Origin: Paulownia fortunei
Taxonomy: Eukaryota; Streptophyta; Magnoliopsida; Lamiales; Paulowniaceae
Assembly (NCBI GenBank): GCA_019321725.1
Contig: CM033118.1
Location: forward strand, 12,798,071-12,862,070
Direction of reading: 5' to 3'
DNA length: 64,000 bases
Position 1 is the stretch's first letter. Every line of letters starts with the position of its first letter. Of the stretch, positions 23,045-37,900 are shown one piece after another. A program made the position numbers and the translations under genes. The notes under the pieces are model-generated. The model saw only the letters and a program-made list of their open reading frames with translations. It searched no databases and was not told the origin of the DNA.

Positions 23045-26000
23045 TTTAGTTTAGGAGTGAATTTTCTGGTTTCTAATATCTGTATATAATAAATTAAAAA
23101 AAAGTGATTTTATTTAGAATAAAGTCTGATTGTAGAATTTGACAATAAACTCATTTTTTTAAGGACAATTTTGAAAAAAATCATTAAAATTTTGACTTTT
23201 CTTGTGTTTTCCCCGAATAACAAAAAAGGACATGTTGTGTATGGGGGTACAAAAAGATTTAAATAGACTTCACAGAACAGGAGAGGAGAAGTTAATTAGG
23301 TTGGTGCGATTTAGTTAATCCATCTATATGTGATGGATATTGCGCACGAAACCTTTTTTAAAAGTTCGGAAGCAGAAATCCCCACCCCCCACCCCCCACC
23401 CGCTTCAGTCAAATCTTTCCTCATCAATTTTATAACCTAACAATGGAGAAACTATTTATTCAATAATTACAATTACTACACTTACACCTATGAAATAATT
23501 CATCATGAATTCAAGTTATTTAAAAATAAAATTGAAAAATCAATCAATATAATTCTTAAAAAAATAATAATTAAAATTGCTAACAAAAAAATAATCAAAA
23601 CTACTAGGAGAATTTGAAATTGCGGAGGCTTGTTAGTGGATCTTTCTCCAATAATGGAAGTATATTTGGTGAGTTGTTTCGAACAAGTAATAAGTTTTGG
23701 CATTGCATCTCCATGAGTGTGTCTGCATTTGTGAAGCATCCCATGGCAAAATCTAAGCATGCGCCCCCTACAATCTTCAATTAAGAGGGAGAGTAGCCGT
23801 ATGTGCTTTTTTTCATGAGGTTAAGCACCACATGAGAATCCATCTCCCCAACTATTTAAAAGCAAAATCTTAAGTGTGAAATAAAATAAAAATAAAAATA
23901 AAGGTAAAACTAGTTTTTTTAATTTTTTTATTTGAATTCCAATAGAAATAGTTGTAGAAACTAGCCCAAATCCCTTGCTATGCACGAAAGTCGAGAGAAA
24001 ATATAATATTTTTGAAAAAAAAATAGAATGAAATATGTTTGGCATTTGGTGAATGGCATTGAGAAGATAATCAATTTACAGTAATGTGAATAGTTAAAGA
24101 AATATGAGAATAGTTAAAGAAATTATTTTTTATTTAGTACAATGAAATAAAATGATTAATAGTCTTTATTAATACCTACATTAATTTGGGTGTATCCACT
24201 TTCCTATATACTTTTTTGGGTATTAAATTACATAATTCACTTACAAAACTCGTGTTTTAAATTAAACTTGGCACGATAAGTACACGTTTATCAACTCAAG
24301 TCCTACTAATTATGTGTTAGTAGTTAACAAATATATTTAGTCTTTTTATAATTTTCTTGCATGAGAGTTCAAAATTTTAAGGTAATAGAAGGATGAAAAT
24401 TGAACAATTTTGAAGATAATAAAGATTATGGGAATTGATATTAGCGCTCGCTCATAATATAGTATTGGCGCTGTTAACTATTTTAAAAAAAAATACACAA
24501 TGAATTTCGAGCGGCTGTAATAATTTTCGGAGTGCCAATATTAGTTCTTGAAAAGTATATGCTCTTTCTTTTTACCTCTAAACTCACAGTAAAAAGTAAC
24601 AACTTGTGTAACTTAATGTAGCTTACATAACTTTTTTAAATAAACCAATTTTATAGAAGACATTGTTTAGATCATGTTAAAAATGCATAACTAATTAATC
24701 ACATCAAATTCAGAATACTAATTTATGCATGTGATATATGAATATATTAAAAATTAAAAATTTCCTTGCTCTATGATTTTGCCAACCCAACACTAAATTT
24801 TTGTGTTAATACAATAACTAAAATGTTTGTACGAAGGCAAATATATTATAATTGAATCTTTTCAAAGTTGGACTAACTATCATGAATACCCAATGTAATT
24901 AATTTTTTATGAAACATATATTGGTGCCCAAAATTTTTACCTAAGTACCCAGAATCATTAACCCTATAATGAACATTTACTCTTTAACATTGTTAATGCC
25001 TCAAGAACATCATTCTTGGCTTCACAACATATACAATGTTTGGATTGAGAGTGATTTACAAGTGATTATTGGTTTACTTCAAAATCCGTTAGCTGGGAAT
25101 TGAAAGTTGCGACCAATTTTAACTAAAATATTTTGGTTAATGAAGAAATTGCACTATCCTAGCTAATCTTACATGTACTAAACAGGTCGAACAAGTTTAC
25201 ATGAACGATGATTTTACACGAAACCTTGTTGTACTTATATTTTGTGTATATTAATTAATACGGGTCTACGCCTAATTCCACCTATTTCATCCGCCTTTTT
25301 TATTTAAAAAAAAAAAAAAAGATTGTTAATGCGACAAGAAACAAGAGACAATTAACATTGTAGATATAATATTTTTGGGACCCTTCATGGACCAAAGAAA
25401 CAAAAGCATGAATCCTTTTCTCTATGTAATTAATGAATTTGACCTAAAAACAAGGACAAGGGATAAAACAAATCTAGTACAGTAAATATGTAGTAGCTAT
25501 TGAGCAAGCAAAGGATAAATAGACACGTAGATATTAGGACAGAGTTCAAATGAAACTTTGACACATAGATGGGCCAAGAGAATACTAAAAGAAAAGTGCT
25601 TGTGAGGTCAGAAATGAAGGAATCTGCAATATGGTTGACCCAAACCCAACCACCCCTTTTTTACTAGGTATGTATGAACCTAGACCAGTTTATGATTAAC
25701 CCCATTATTAATCATTAATCACCCAGCTATGGCTTTTCCATTTTGTCATCCTCGTATGAGTGAAAATCACGGAAAGGAAATGCTATATTCAATAGTATAT
25801 ATTATATATACATATTATTAATATTTACATAAATATATAAATGTGTGTGAAAATGTAATAAAATATACACTCAGTATATATCATCAGATATAACATTTAT
25901 ACTACCGTAAAAAGTATAATAATTCTTATTGGGCATGATTGTTGGAGTCAATAACTGCTATAAATATTTGATTAGAACAATTGTATTTTACAGAATTTTG

Positions 26001-28133
26001 TCACTACAATTTCACAAAAACAAGTCTATACGATGAGTACTCCTCAATCATACCAATAGTTTGCTCAATGACAACCATAGTATTTGAAAAAACTCCTATT
26101 ATGAAAGAAGTGCTAACTTTAAAAAAAATAGAAAAAAAATTGAGAAGTAAAAGTTGGAGTATTTGCAAAATTTTGCTGCAAAACAGGAATAAATTAAAAT
26201 ATATTTGATAAATAAGTTGCAATAGTATATCCAACTTAATTTTTTGTATGTAGAAATCTAAATTACCCTTAAACTTTGAAATAATAATTTATTTTGTGAA
26301 ATTTGACGAAATAAATTAAACTAAATCATTGACTAAAGTTTCTTCAACTACAAACCAGCACATAATATATATGCATATACATAGAGTTACTATACCTATA
26401 TAAATCTATACTATCTTCAAACTATATATACTCAAAATAAAAAAACAAAGAAAAATGACAAATGGAGAAAAAAGAGAGGGAGAAAAGGCAAGGAGAAAAA
26501 AAAACAAAAACAGAAAAACAACTAATATAATCAGTGCACTTTGTAATACGTATATATGTGTAAACTATATGCACATGTATAAATAAATACTTGTAATAAT
26601 TACTATATTAAAAAGAAATACAATAAAAAATTAAAAAAAAATTAGATTTGGTGGAGCGAAAGTAGTAAAATGAAGGTTATTGAAAAATAATTAAGGGTAT
26701 AATTGTATAAAACAATTGAGAATAATATGGGGTTATTCAGGCTGAGCCTAATAAGGCCGAAGCTTAGCCCATAACCTACAAGTTCATGAGACTCAATTTG
26801 AATGCTCAAGTTTAATTTTACTCATGTTTAATTAGACTCGACTCAAATATAAACGAATTTGAATTATCGAGCTTCAAGTGTAGATCTAGCAAGCAAAAAA
26901 AAAAATTAAATTAATATTAAAAATAGTATATCAAACACATTGTCAACACGTTGTAATTTTTCTTAATAAATTACAAACTCTAGGGATTATGGGAAAAAAA
27001 TCAACAAAAAATATATTTTTTTAAAATGTAATTTGAAAAAAAAAAAGCATTAACTTATCTTAGTTCACTCTCTCTCTTCTTTATTTTTCTTAAGCTAATA
27101 TTTTTTTCTTTTATCTCCAACATGTACAAGACACAAATGTGTTGCTCTTTGTACTTGCACACATCTTTATAATTCTATTATCAATTACATACGTAGGTAC
27201 ACAAATTTATATATAATAAACATTCGTTTTGACCTATAACTTTTAAGTATCTTCATGTCCTCTACCCGTATCGTGGATAGTCCACAACAAAATGTTCGAT
27301 ACTACAAGAAAAAAACATGCAATCAAGTTCGTCATTAATTATATATATTAAGTAATAATAATTTTTATTTTATTATAATAATAATTTTTATAAATTTACT
27401 TGTAACAAGAATTATTTTTAAATTGTTATTTTTTATAATTAATAACACATGTATAACATAATTCATTCACAACACACATATAGCTAGTACATTAGTTTAA
27501 AATTTTTTATTGTTACGGTATATGCGTAATTAATTGAAGTAACAACACCTTACATATAAAATTTGTGTTAATTATTGTTAATATTAATAATATGTATGTA
27601 ATATCAATATATTGGCATTAAAATATTATCTATAATAAATGATGATCCAATTTTACTTTCCTAATTCCAAAGTTATGCTCATACTTTCTTCCTAAACCTT
27701 TCATAATAGAATTTTAATTTTTGTGAATATGATAATATGAAACTACGAAATTGAAACAATTTTATAAATAAACTTAAAATCTTTGCTTTTTCAAATAATA
27801 ATGATGTAAAACTCTCGCCGTCACGCCCTCGAAATAAAAGGGGAAAAAAAAAGAAAAGGAAAAAACAGTAACAAGAAACAAAAAGATAAGGTGCATGGAA
27901 CAAGATTCCGGCCGTACAAACCATGACGCACCTGGTACGAACGGTTCCCACAAACATGTGGCCTATATACTAGGACACCAACGACTCTATAGACTACACT
28001 TTCCCTCTCCACAAATCACAATTCGACAACGAATTTGACGAAACCACCGTGGTTTTCCAAAACCACTCATGTCCACATCTGAAACTACTTATCAATGCTG
28101 CAACATATTCCAAAAAGTAATAACACCCACATA
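20431..28133. other. Gene-free region upstream of the MADS gene
   Basis: About 7.7 kb with no supported gene. It contains an (AT)16 microsatellite at 23011-23042, a C-rich block C4-A-C6-A-C6-A-C3 at 23380-23401 and otherwise AT-rich sequence. Short open stretches at 20485-20742, 23503-23760 and 27679-28012 have no recognisable domains. Confidence 0.55.
23380..23401 (-). other. G-quadruplex-prone tract (minus strand)
   Basis: Four C-runs of 4, 6, 6 and 3 separated by single A on the plus strand give four G-runs with one-base loops on the minus strand. This meets the G4 sequence rule. Confidence 0.7.
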
Positions 28134-28143
28134 CACACACAGC

Positions 28144-28173
28144 TGCGTGTGCGCGCGCACACACACACACACA
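28144..28173. promoter_or_regulatory. Alternating purine-pyrimidine (Z-DNA-prone) tract upstream of the MADS gene
   Basis: A 30-bp strictly alternating tract, TGCGTGTGCGCGCGCACA followed by (CA)n, about 270-300 bp before the MADS start codon. CG/CA repeats of this type are the classic Z-DNA-forming sequence. A regulatory role is only inferred from its position. Confidence 0.45.
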
Positions 28174-28207
28174 GATAGTCAAACAAAACTTGTACAAAAA
28201 TTTAACC

Positions 28208-28217
28208 CATATATATG
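28208..28217 (+). promoter_or_regulatory. CArG-like box C(A/T)8G
   Basis: CATATATATG, 229-238 bp before the MADS start codon, fits the MEF2-type CArG pattern that MADS proteins bind. Such AT-rich decamers are common by chance in this DNA. Confidence 0.25.
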
Positions 28218-28445
28218 TTATGTTTTATGTGGGAAAGAAAATATCTGAGTGGTGGGAAGAAAGACAGAGCATGTATATAGAAACGGTAAAAACGAGAGGA
28301 AGTCATCATATATATATATAATAGGTTGAAGAAGTCTTGAAGATATATACGCATATATATATGCTCTTTATGAGTGAAGGGTTGGTTGAAAAACAAAAAA
28401 AATAAATAAAAAATAGAAGGGAAGAAAGTAAAAAAAAAAAGAAAA

Positions 28446-28948
28446 ATGGGGAGGGGAAGGGTGCAGCTGAAGAGAATAGAGAACAAGATAAATCGGCAGG
28501 TGACATTTTCGAAGAGGCGATCAGGGCTTCTGAAGAAAGCTCATGAGATCTCAGTGCTATGCGATGCAGATGTGGGTTTGATTGTGTTTTCAACCAAAGG
28601 GAAGCTCTTTGAATATGCTACTGATTCATGGTATTTCTTCTTCACTTCGTTGCTTTTCAACCTGTTCTTGATTTTCAACCTTTTTTTTTTTTTTTTGGTT
28701 CAGGTTCTGGTTAGGTTAATCAAGAATTATATTTTTATTTTATTTTTTCTGGGATTTTCTGTGAGTTGGGTCTTGTAGTAGTAGATTTCTTTTTTTTTTT
28801 AATACCATTATTAATTCAAGTCTTCTTTCAAATGGTTTTTTAATTCTTTATTTTGTTGCAATATTGTTTCTTTTTTTATCTCACTTTCTTGCTAGGTCGA
28901 TCAGCAAATAATTCTTTTTTTTCCCCCTTTTTTCTTCTTCGTTACATG

Positions 28949-28987
<39 letters not shown>

Positions 28988-31900
28988 CCTCCTTTTGATT
29001 TCTTTTCAATATTTCTCTCATTCTTGCTAGATTGTTTCCCTATTTTTTTCGCCTAGGTTGATCAGAAAAGATTTAAATTTTGTTTGCTTTTTTTGGTCCT
29101 CATCCGTAACATTTACGGAATTTATTTTTTCAAAAAATCATAAATAATTATATACGTATTGTATACATATATTTATGAAATTATCTTCATATAATATATC
29201 ATCATTTCAAGCCGGTTTTGCCTTTTTTTTTTTTTTCAGTTTCTGATTACTGAGCAGCTCTTTCAAACAGTTTTCATTCTGCACTTACATGCAAAACTTT
29301 TCTATCAGTTTCTCTGCCTTTACAGCTTTTTTTAACCTTTTCAGAACCAAAAAATACTTTTTTCTCTGTTGTTTTCCCCCTTTTTCTCTTCAATTTAATT
29401 TTGGAATTAATGGCACATAACATAGTATTACATGAAATATCATCAAGAAAAGTGTGCATGGGCTGACATCCTTGCACTAATTTGTGCTTTAAATTATGTA
29501 GTGTTGTCAGCTTTACTTGCAGGCTACATACCATTTATTTGTTTATATAATATATATTAGTACACAATTTACTTATCTATTTTTTGATCTTTTGATATGG
29601 TACATTAATGTACGTTAATTGTGAGTAAATTGTTATTTACATATTATTAGTACACAGTTTACTTATCGATTTTTTAATCTTTTGATATGGTACTTTAAAG
29701 TTTTATGTACGTTAATTGTGAGAGCAACGAGGATTGAGTTTCTTCTTATGCATAATATGTAATCATTGCGTCTTTCTTCCTCTTCTTATTAAAGGTACAA
29801 AATCTGTCAGCTTTAAATATGTTATTAATAATAGTAATACACTGATTAACATGATAAAATATGGTACGCAGTACCTTGTACGACCAAGCTATATTTAATT
29901 AATTTTTTTAACTTTTAATTTATCAAATCAATATGATTTCTTTTTCATATTTTATATACTTTCTGTTTTGCTGGTTCCATTCAAAAAAAAATTCTAGATC
30001 AGTATTCTTTGTAAAAAAAATTCTTTTTTCTTAAAAAAATTGTTTTTTATTTCATAGAATTAGAAAATTTTAAGTGAACTTGCTTGCAAGCAAACACTGA
30101 GAGCTAGTCATTAGTTAATCTACTTTATACACTTAATTTCTCCTCAACCAATGCAGACATTGATTTGAGCCGCATAATTGCTTAATTATGATAAGAAAAC
30201 TGCTAATCAAACAAATAAAATTGTATAACAATAGAACATACACTGCCTCATTTTTTTTAATTTTCTTGAAACCATGAAATCTAAACCCCAAAAAAGCTTT
30301 TTTCTTTTTTAAGTTGTGGATCTATTGATTTTACATTTTGCTTGTATTACAACAGTTATCTCAAATGTTTAAGATGAGTAAACTTATATTAACTTATTTT
30401 AATAAAGTTATATTTTACTTCCAAGCACCATACTTCTCTATTTTGTTATCTGTCCATTGAGCTTTTTTTCTTTTTTCTTTTTTCTTTTTTCTTTTTAAAT
30501 TCTTAATCTCTGAAAAAACTCTTGCTTTGGACATGTATAACTTCTCTTCTACTTCTCCCCAATTTTCCAATTTGGTTTGTTTACCTAATTACTCATACTT
30601 AGACATGACAAAGGTCATTTGGAACCAAATACTTATAACAGTTTGGCAAGTAATTAATCCAAGCAAGATTGATATAGTACTATATGAAAATTGTGAAATA
30701 GCTAGTATGGTAAATATTGTAAGAAATTTGATAGGTTAGAATGTTATTCTTATAATAGTTTTGATTATTTTTTTTTTTTTCCTATTGTTCCCAGCTACTA
30801 TTGCCTTTTTGTTTCCATTAGGTTTGTAAAACAGAAAAATAAATATTTCGATGCCCCATTTGGCACTTCATGCTAAAAGAATGAAATATTTTGTAAATTA
30901 ATATGCTCTAGTATATATATAGTCAAATTATCTAATATTTTAATCTATTTGGTATCAATTCTTTGAAAATTTTAATACTACAATTCTTTCAAATGGTAGT
31001 ATTTGTCTCGAAGTATAACATAAGTAAATATTTGAGAAAATTGCATAAATTTTTCAACATTGTATTGGAAAAATAATTAAGTTGATTGCTCAACATCTTT
31101 AACAAGACATTCAATTCTGCAGGATGTGGTACTATAGCAAATCGCTTAAAACAAAAAAACTAAAATTTGTTTTTGCCTTATGGTTCAAGACATTTAATGA
31201 TTAAAATAATCTTAATCTCTTTGGCAACTTAAAATTTTAGATAATCCATTCATGTTGTACATGAAGCTGCTTGTTTAAAAGGCAATAAGATAATTTTCTC
31301 TCTTCTCTAATATAGTTAAATTCTTAAATGAGAAAATCAGTATGAAGTGATTAATCTTACAAATCTGTCAAAATTTATGTACACATTTCCTATGTGACAG
31401 TATAGCAAGAATTGTTCGCTTATAACATAAAATTCTTATAATTTAACTTCAAATACATGGTCAATTTATAAATTTCAAAGCTTGATGATACTTCACTCCA
31501 ATAATAACACTATTCGTTTACCCCTTAAAATCTTATAAAAAAAAGCACTTTGTTGACTTTAACCAGTAATAATTGTAGTACATTGCCCCCTTTCTGCTTT
31601 CCTACAAATATCTCATTGGAAACTCTTTGCGTGCCAAAATTAAGGCTTTTAGAAGAGCATTAAAGTCTTTTTAACTCAATATTAAGGCTTTCAGAAGAAA
31701 TATTGAGGGAAAAAAAAAAAGCAAAGGAAATGTTGGTGTTTTTCTTCAATTAAGGAATCAGTAACTTCTTGCAGATAATTTTCTTTCTAAAAATGGAATC
31801 TTCAGTTAGAGTGAATTCTAACATTTATTCTTGGCTCTTACTTTATAATAAAAGAATATTAAACAAAGTATTTTCCTCCCAATATTATCATAGAACCTTA

Positions 31901-34900
31901 CACTTTTTTTTTTTTTTTTGAATTTAGTCTTTAATTTTTCTTTCTCAATAAAACTCAAAATCCAAATATTCCGAAGAGTTAACATTGAGGAAGAGCTCTT
32001 AGGAAAGAGATTTTTAAGAGTTTTTAATTCCAATATGATTCCAAATGCATCTATGTAAAGAAGCAATATTTCTTTTTTACTATGAAGCTTTATACTATAA
32101 TATTTCGATCAAATTTATGTTGATCCAATTTATCAAATTAATTATAGTACTGATTGGCGGTTGATTGATAATATACCATTAATCTTTTTGTATAGAGGCT
32201 GAAGTGCGCTTCACAAAAATGTTTTAGTACCTGAACATGTTGATGATAAACAGAATTTGACCCTTCTTTATTTGCAGCATGGAAAGGATCCTTGAACGAT
32301 ACGAAAGATATTCATATGCTGAAAGGCAGCTGAAACAGCCAGACCTTGAATCCCCGGTATACGTAAACAGAATTTCATATAAGAATATGCCATTTCTATG
32401 ATATCTCGTATTGATTGTGGGACAAAAATTGAAATGGTTTATAAATGGGTATAATGAGCTTTTCTAATAACTTGGGTTAATAATTTTCGTAAAGAAAGAA
32501 CAAATGATAACGGACCCTGTTGTGATGAATTCTTGTTTGCAGGCCCTCACCTGTGGACCAATGCGTGATAATTTTCCTTGTGAAAATAGAAACAGATACT
32601 AAATATATAATTTTTGGACAGGGAAGCTGGACGTTAGAACATGCAAAACTTAAGGCTAGAATGGAGGTTTTGCAGAGAAACCAAAGGTGGAGGATAGTTT
32701 CTCTTTTCTGTTCTTCTCTTACCTAAGCAAAGTTATTTTGAACCTTGTTGGTTTTCTTGTTGTTTGCAGACATTATATGGGAGATGATCTCGATACCCTA
32801 AGCATGAAGGAGCTGCACAACTTGGAACATCAACTTGATGTTTCTCTTAAACACATTCGTACACGCAAGGTATTAATTGAATTCTTATGGTATATATTAT
32901 AGTATTTTGTTATGTGTATTGCACTTGAAGAATTATTTACTTTTTAACTAAAAGTTAAAAATTTAAAATTTAAATTAAATTTCTAAAATTATTTTACTTC
33001 AAAGTATTATATGTCAATGTTATTGTCAGATTAGAATTAATTTAAAATAAGGTAATCGTTAAGATGGGATGAAATGACATAAATCAAACACAAAAACATC
33101 ATTGGCACAAGACAATGTCCAGTACATTAATTTCATTAAGTCATTGAGGATTTGAGATGGGGGTGGGAGATTTCTTTGCCGATTAACAATGCCACTGCAA
33201 TGTTTGTTCAAGTCATTTTAAACTGTAGAAAATTTGAGATAAATGAATTTGTTTATTTAGGTCAATTACAAAAATATATAAGTAGGAAAAGGATAAAAGT
33301 CTCTGCATTTGCCTTGTCATAATATGATGTCAACTTTATGGATCAAATACAATTTGAAATAAACTGATGAACAATACAAATGAAGTGATTATTCTACATA
33401 TGTTTACTTATTTGTGTCCAACCATCAAATAATTAAGTGAACATCTACCAATAAAAAAGAGGTATTTTTCTCACAAATGCCATCAGTATATTGACATTAA
33501 TTTGTTTTATTATTACTTTTTTTTTCTCTTCATCATTTCACTGGCATATAAACGAAACAAGAAAAGAAAAAATCTCAATTCTAAATTTATACAAGCAAAG
33601 AAGGAAAACAAAAATATATGCTCAACTGAATGATTAACATTACAACAATATTTTGTAATTGTTTAGGAATAATAAAATTGATGAATTTCTTGAGCATACC
33701 CCATTATTTAGCTCAATGAAAATCAAAAGTGCTCGATAATAAATTTTTCTAAAGTTCAAGTGAATTCCATTTGTCAATCTTGGCATCTTAATATTTGTAA
33801 ACAAGACTGTTATCAAGTATTAGAATATTTGCATTTATTCTTCTTTTATTTCCGAGTTATTAATCATATATGTCAAATATATATGATTCCAATATCATTT
33901 GCATTGCACATCATATGAGCAAATTCGAAACAAAACAAAATATTTAAAATTCTTATTAACTAATACTTAATTTACATTAGCTGTTGAGTGTTTAATTTAG
34001 TTCACAAACTATTTAATAGCATATTCAATTTAGTGTTTGAGCAGTTATCTTGGTATATTTATTCAATTTTTTTATTTAAAAACTAAGAAAATTGTTGTTT
34101 CATATACATTATGCAATAGCAAGAGAATATTTTTCCTACAAGCTTAAAAAATATTTCAATTTACTTGAATGGTCAAATTAGATTTCGAACTTTTAACACT
34201 TCAAAATTCCAAAAAGAAAACAATTTCATTTGAATATTAACATGACACAGGAAATCAATAATTTTGGCCACGCAATATGGCGGATAAAACTCTCAAGTTA
34301 ATTTAAGGTTTTTATCAGAATTCTTTATGTTGGAAATTTATGACTCAAATATTGATCACTCAAATATTATTACAAGAGAAAACACTCAAACTATTCAATA
34401 TCAATACAACTTTACACTTAACAATTTTTTTAAATCTTTCTCTAAAATCTCTTTAGAAGCTTGTTTTTCTCTCTTTTATTTGATATTTTAATATTCCAAA
34501 TGAAAGCTCTATTTATACTAGTTTATAATAAATCTCTATAACTAAATAAACAAACAACTTAAAATCACAACTATACATTTGTCAACTAAATTATCACATA
34601 ATTTTTAATAATCTCACCAACATTATCTACCTTATCTAAAATTAGAAACTTCTAAAACTTGGCTAATATGAGTTTGATTAAAATTTGGGTTTGAAACAAG
34701 TTTATATTCAACACTCTCCTTTAAACTTGTTTTATGATGACAAGTGAATTTCTTAATCTCGTAAAGTTTTCATACTTTAGTGGCTTGGTAAAGATGTCAG
34801 CAACTCAGTCTTGCGATTTCACATACTTTACTTGAACTTCTTTTCTCTTAATGCATTTGCTGATATAGTGGTATCGAATTTCAATATTCTTGCTTTGATT

Positions 34901-37900
34901 ATGAAAAATTGAATTTTTGGCTAAAGCTATTGCTGACTTGTTGTCGACATAAATTTCTATTGGCTCTTCTTATGACATGTTCAATTCTTTCAACAAATTT
35001 CTTAGTCAAATTACATGACTAACATATAATGTAACAGCCACACAGCTTCACATGTTGAAAGGGTGACAATTGGTTGCTTCTTTGATATTCAAGTAAATGT
35101 AGTATCTCTCATGAAAAATGCAAAGCTAGTTATGCTTTTACGATCATCGGTATCTCCAGCCCAATTGCTATCACTATATTCAACAAGTTTATAATGATTA
35201 GAAACTGAATAGAATAAGCTAAAGTTGATTGTACCTTTCAGGTAACGAAGAATTCTTTTTGCAGTTTTGAAATGTGTGGTTGTTGGAGTTTCTATGTAGC
35301 GACACACGAGTCCAGTTGCATAGAGAATCAAGTCCTGTACAAGTTAAATACCTCAAACATCCAACTAGGCTCTTGAACAATATTGGATCCACTTTATTTG
35401 CTTCATCATCCTTGAATAATTTTACTCCGTACTCTACCAGTGTGCTTATTGAATTGCAATCATTCATCTTGAATATCTTGATAATCTCTTTTGTGTAGCC
35501 TTCTTGCGAGATGAAAATCCCACATTTTTTTTGCTTAACTTCGATGTCGATGTAGTACGCCATCAACCCAATGTCGGTCATTTTAAACTCTTTTGTCATT
35601 GCTTTGTTAAATTCTTTGAACATGATTGGGTTGCTCCTTGTAAAGATCAAATCATCAACGTACAAGCAAACAATCAAGACATAACCATTGTTATTCCTGA
35701 TGTAGAGTGTATGCTTATAAGAACATTTAGTGAAACCTTTCTTTTGCAAATATTTGCCAATTATGCTATTCCATGCTTTAAGGAAGGCTGACTTTACACC
35801 CATCTGATGTATTTTTCACTTATTTTGAGCTTCTAAGGAAATGATTAGTCTTATTGTTTCTAATCAAGCAACTGGAGTAAATACCTCATTATAGTCAATG
35901 CCAACTTTTTGACTATAGCCTTTTGCAATTAGTCTTGCCTTGCATCATTCAATCTCTCTAGTAGCATTATTTTTCACCTTGTATACCCACTTTACACCAA
36001 TGACTTTATGACCTTTAGGAAGTGGAGCAAGTCCCCAAGTGTCATTTTTCTTGATGGCTTTAATTTATTCATCCATTGCATTTTTCCATTTTGTATTTTA
36101 TATAGCTTCTAGAAAGTTTACAAGCTCACAATCTGCGAAGAGGCAAAATATGGTAAGATTTTCAAGCTTATTAGTTACCTCGTAGAGTTCTTGAAGACTT
36201 CTTATACGCTCTTCATTTATCTCAACTAAGAAAGATGGTGGTGAATTTCTATCATCAATTGACAACAGTGAATCAGGTAGTATAGTAGGCTCTTCTCTCG
36301 ATTACTCGATAATTGTTTGTTCATCATCTTCAAATTCAGGAGCGAAGTTGTATTTTTTATGTTGTGGTCCCCAATCCCATTCACCTTCTTCATCAAAAAT
36401 AACATCACGCCTGATGATTATTTTTACATTATTAGGATTATATAACTTGTAGCCTTTGGAGTTATTGCTGTAACCAATGAAGATGAACTTCTCGCTTTTA
36501 TCATCTAACTTGCTTCTTTGTTCATTTAGTACATATACATGGCCTATGTTTCCAAAAACTCTCAAATGGGAAATGCTATGTTTTTATCCATTCCATGCTT
36601 CTTGTGGTGTCTTTCCCCATACACTTCTTGTTGGTGAATGATTTAATAAATACACCGCATATACCATAGCTTTTGCCTAAAACTCTTTTGGCATTCTCTT
36701 GCTTTTGAGCATATTTTATGCCATGTTGAAAATGGTTCTGTTCTTCCTTTCTGTAACTTCATTTTGTTGGGGAGATCTTGAAAGAGTGAGTGGTCGCCGA
36801 ATTTCATTTGCTTCACAAAACTCTTGGAATTCCTTCGAAATGAATTCTACTCCTCATTCAGATATCATAGTTTTGATTTGAATACCACTTTCTTTCTCTA
36901 CTACAACCTTAAACTTCTTAAATGCTTCAAAGACTTCTGATTTTTGTTTCAAGAAATAAACCTATGTTTTTCTTGAAAAATCATTAATGAATAGCAAAAA
37001 GTAATTACTTTACTGAATGAACTTGGCTTGATAGGACCGCAAACATCTGCATGTATGAGCTCAAGTGGCTTCTGGGTTATAAAGTTTGACTCTTTCATAA
37101 AGCTTCTCCTGAATTACTTCCCAAGTAGGCATCCTTCATAAAGTTGGTTGGGGTGGTTGATGCAAGGCAAACTTCTCACCATCTTCTTCTTGAAAAATAA
37201 CTCTAATCCTCCAAAGTTGAGATGTCTAAATCTCAGATGCCATAGCCATGATGAATCATTATAGCATGCCTTGAAATATTTAGCCATATCTGTTTGAATG
37301 TTAACTAGAAACATTCTATTTCTTAACATTTGTACCCTCGCAATCAAGTTATTCATATTGTCTCTTATAGAAAGATTGTTGTCTTTTAAGTGAATATCAT
37401 AACCTTTCTTCAAGAGTTGTCCCAAACTCAAAATATTTATTTTCATGTTGGGTATATAATAAATATTTGAAATAAATTGATGTCTCTTATCTTTCAAGCG
37501 AATAAGAATTTTAGCTCTTCCTTTCACCACTACCTTGGAATCATCACCGAAAGAGACATTCTCATCAATTGATTCATCAAGTTCTATGAACATTGATCAT
37601 TTCCCACACATATGATTGCTAGTACCAGTGTCGAGGTACCACGTGTTTTCTTGTCCTTCATTATTGTCGTTACGTGCTAGTAACAAAATATTACCTCTAT
37701 CTTCTTTATTTTCTTCTACAAAATTGGCTCTCTCATTACTCTAATATTGGGGTTTCTCCAATCTCTAGCATAATGCCCAAACTTCTGACAATTATAACAT
37801 CGAACTTGAGATTTGTTATACCTCGAGTTTGAATTGCCTCTGCCATAACCTCTCGTAGAGCTTTCACCTTTCTCATAGTTGTTGTTGGAGTTATTGTTGA

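Noticed and set aside
23503..23760. Minus-strand open stretch ending in a very hydrophobic segment
   Set aside because: The hydrophobic part comes from AT-rich codons (Ile, Leu, Phe), as expected from base composition alone.
27679..28197. Overlapping minus-strand open stretches upstream of the MADS gene
   Set aside because: Generated by T-rich and CA/GT repeat sequence, with no recognisable domain.
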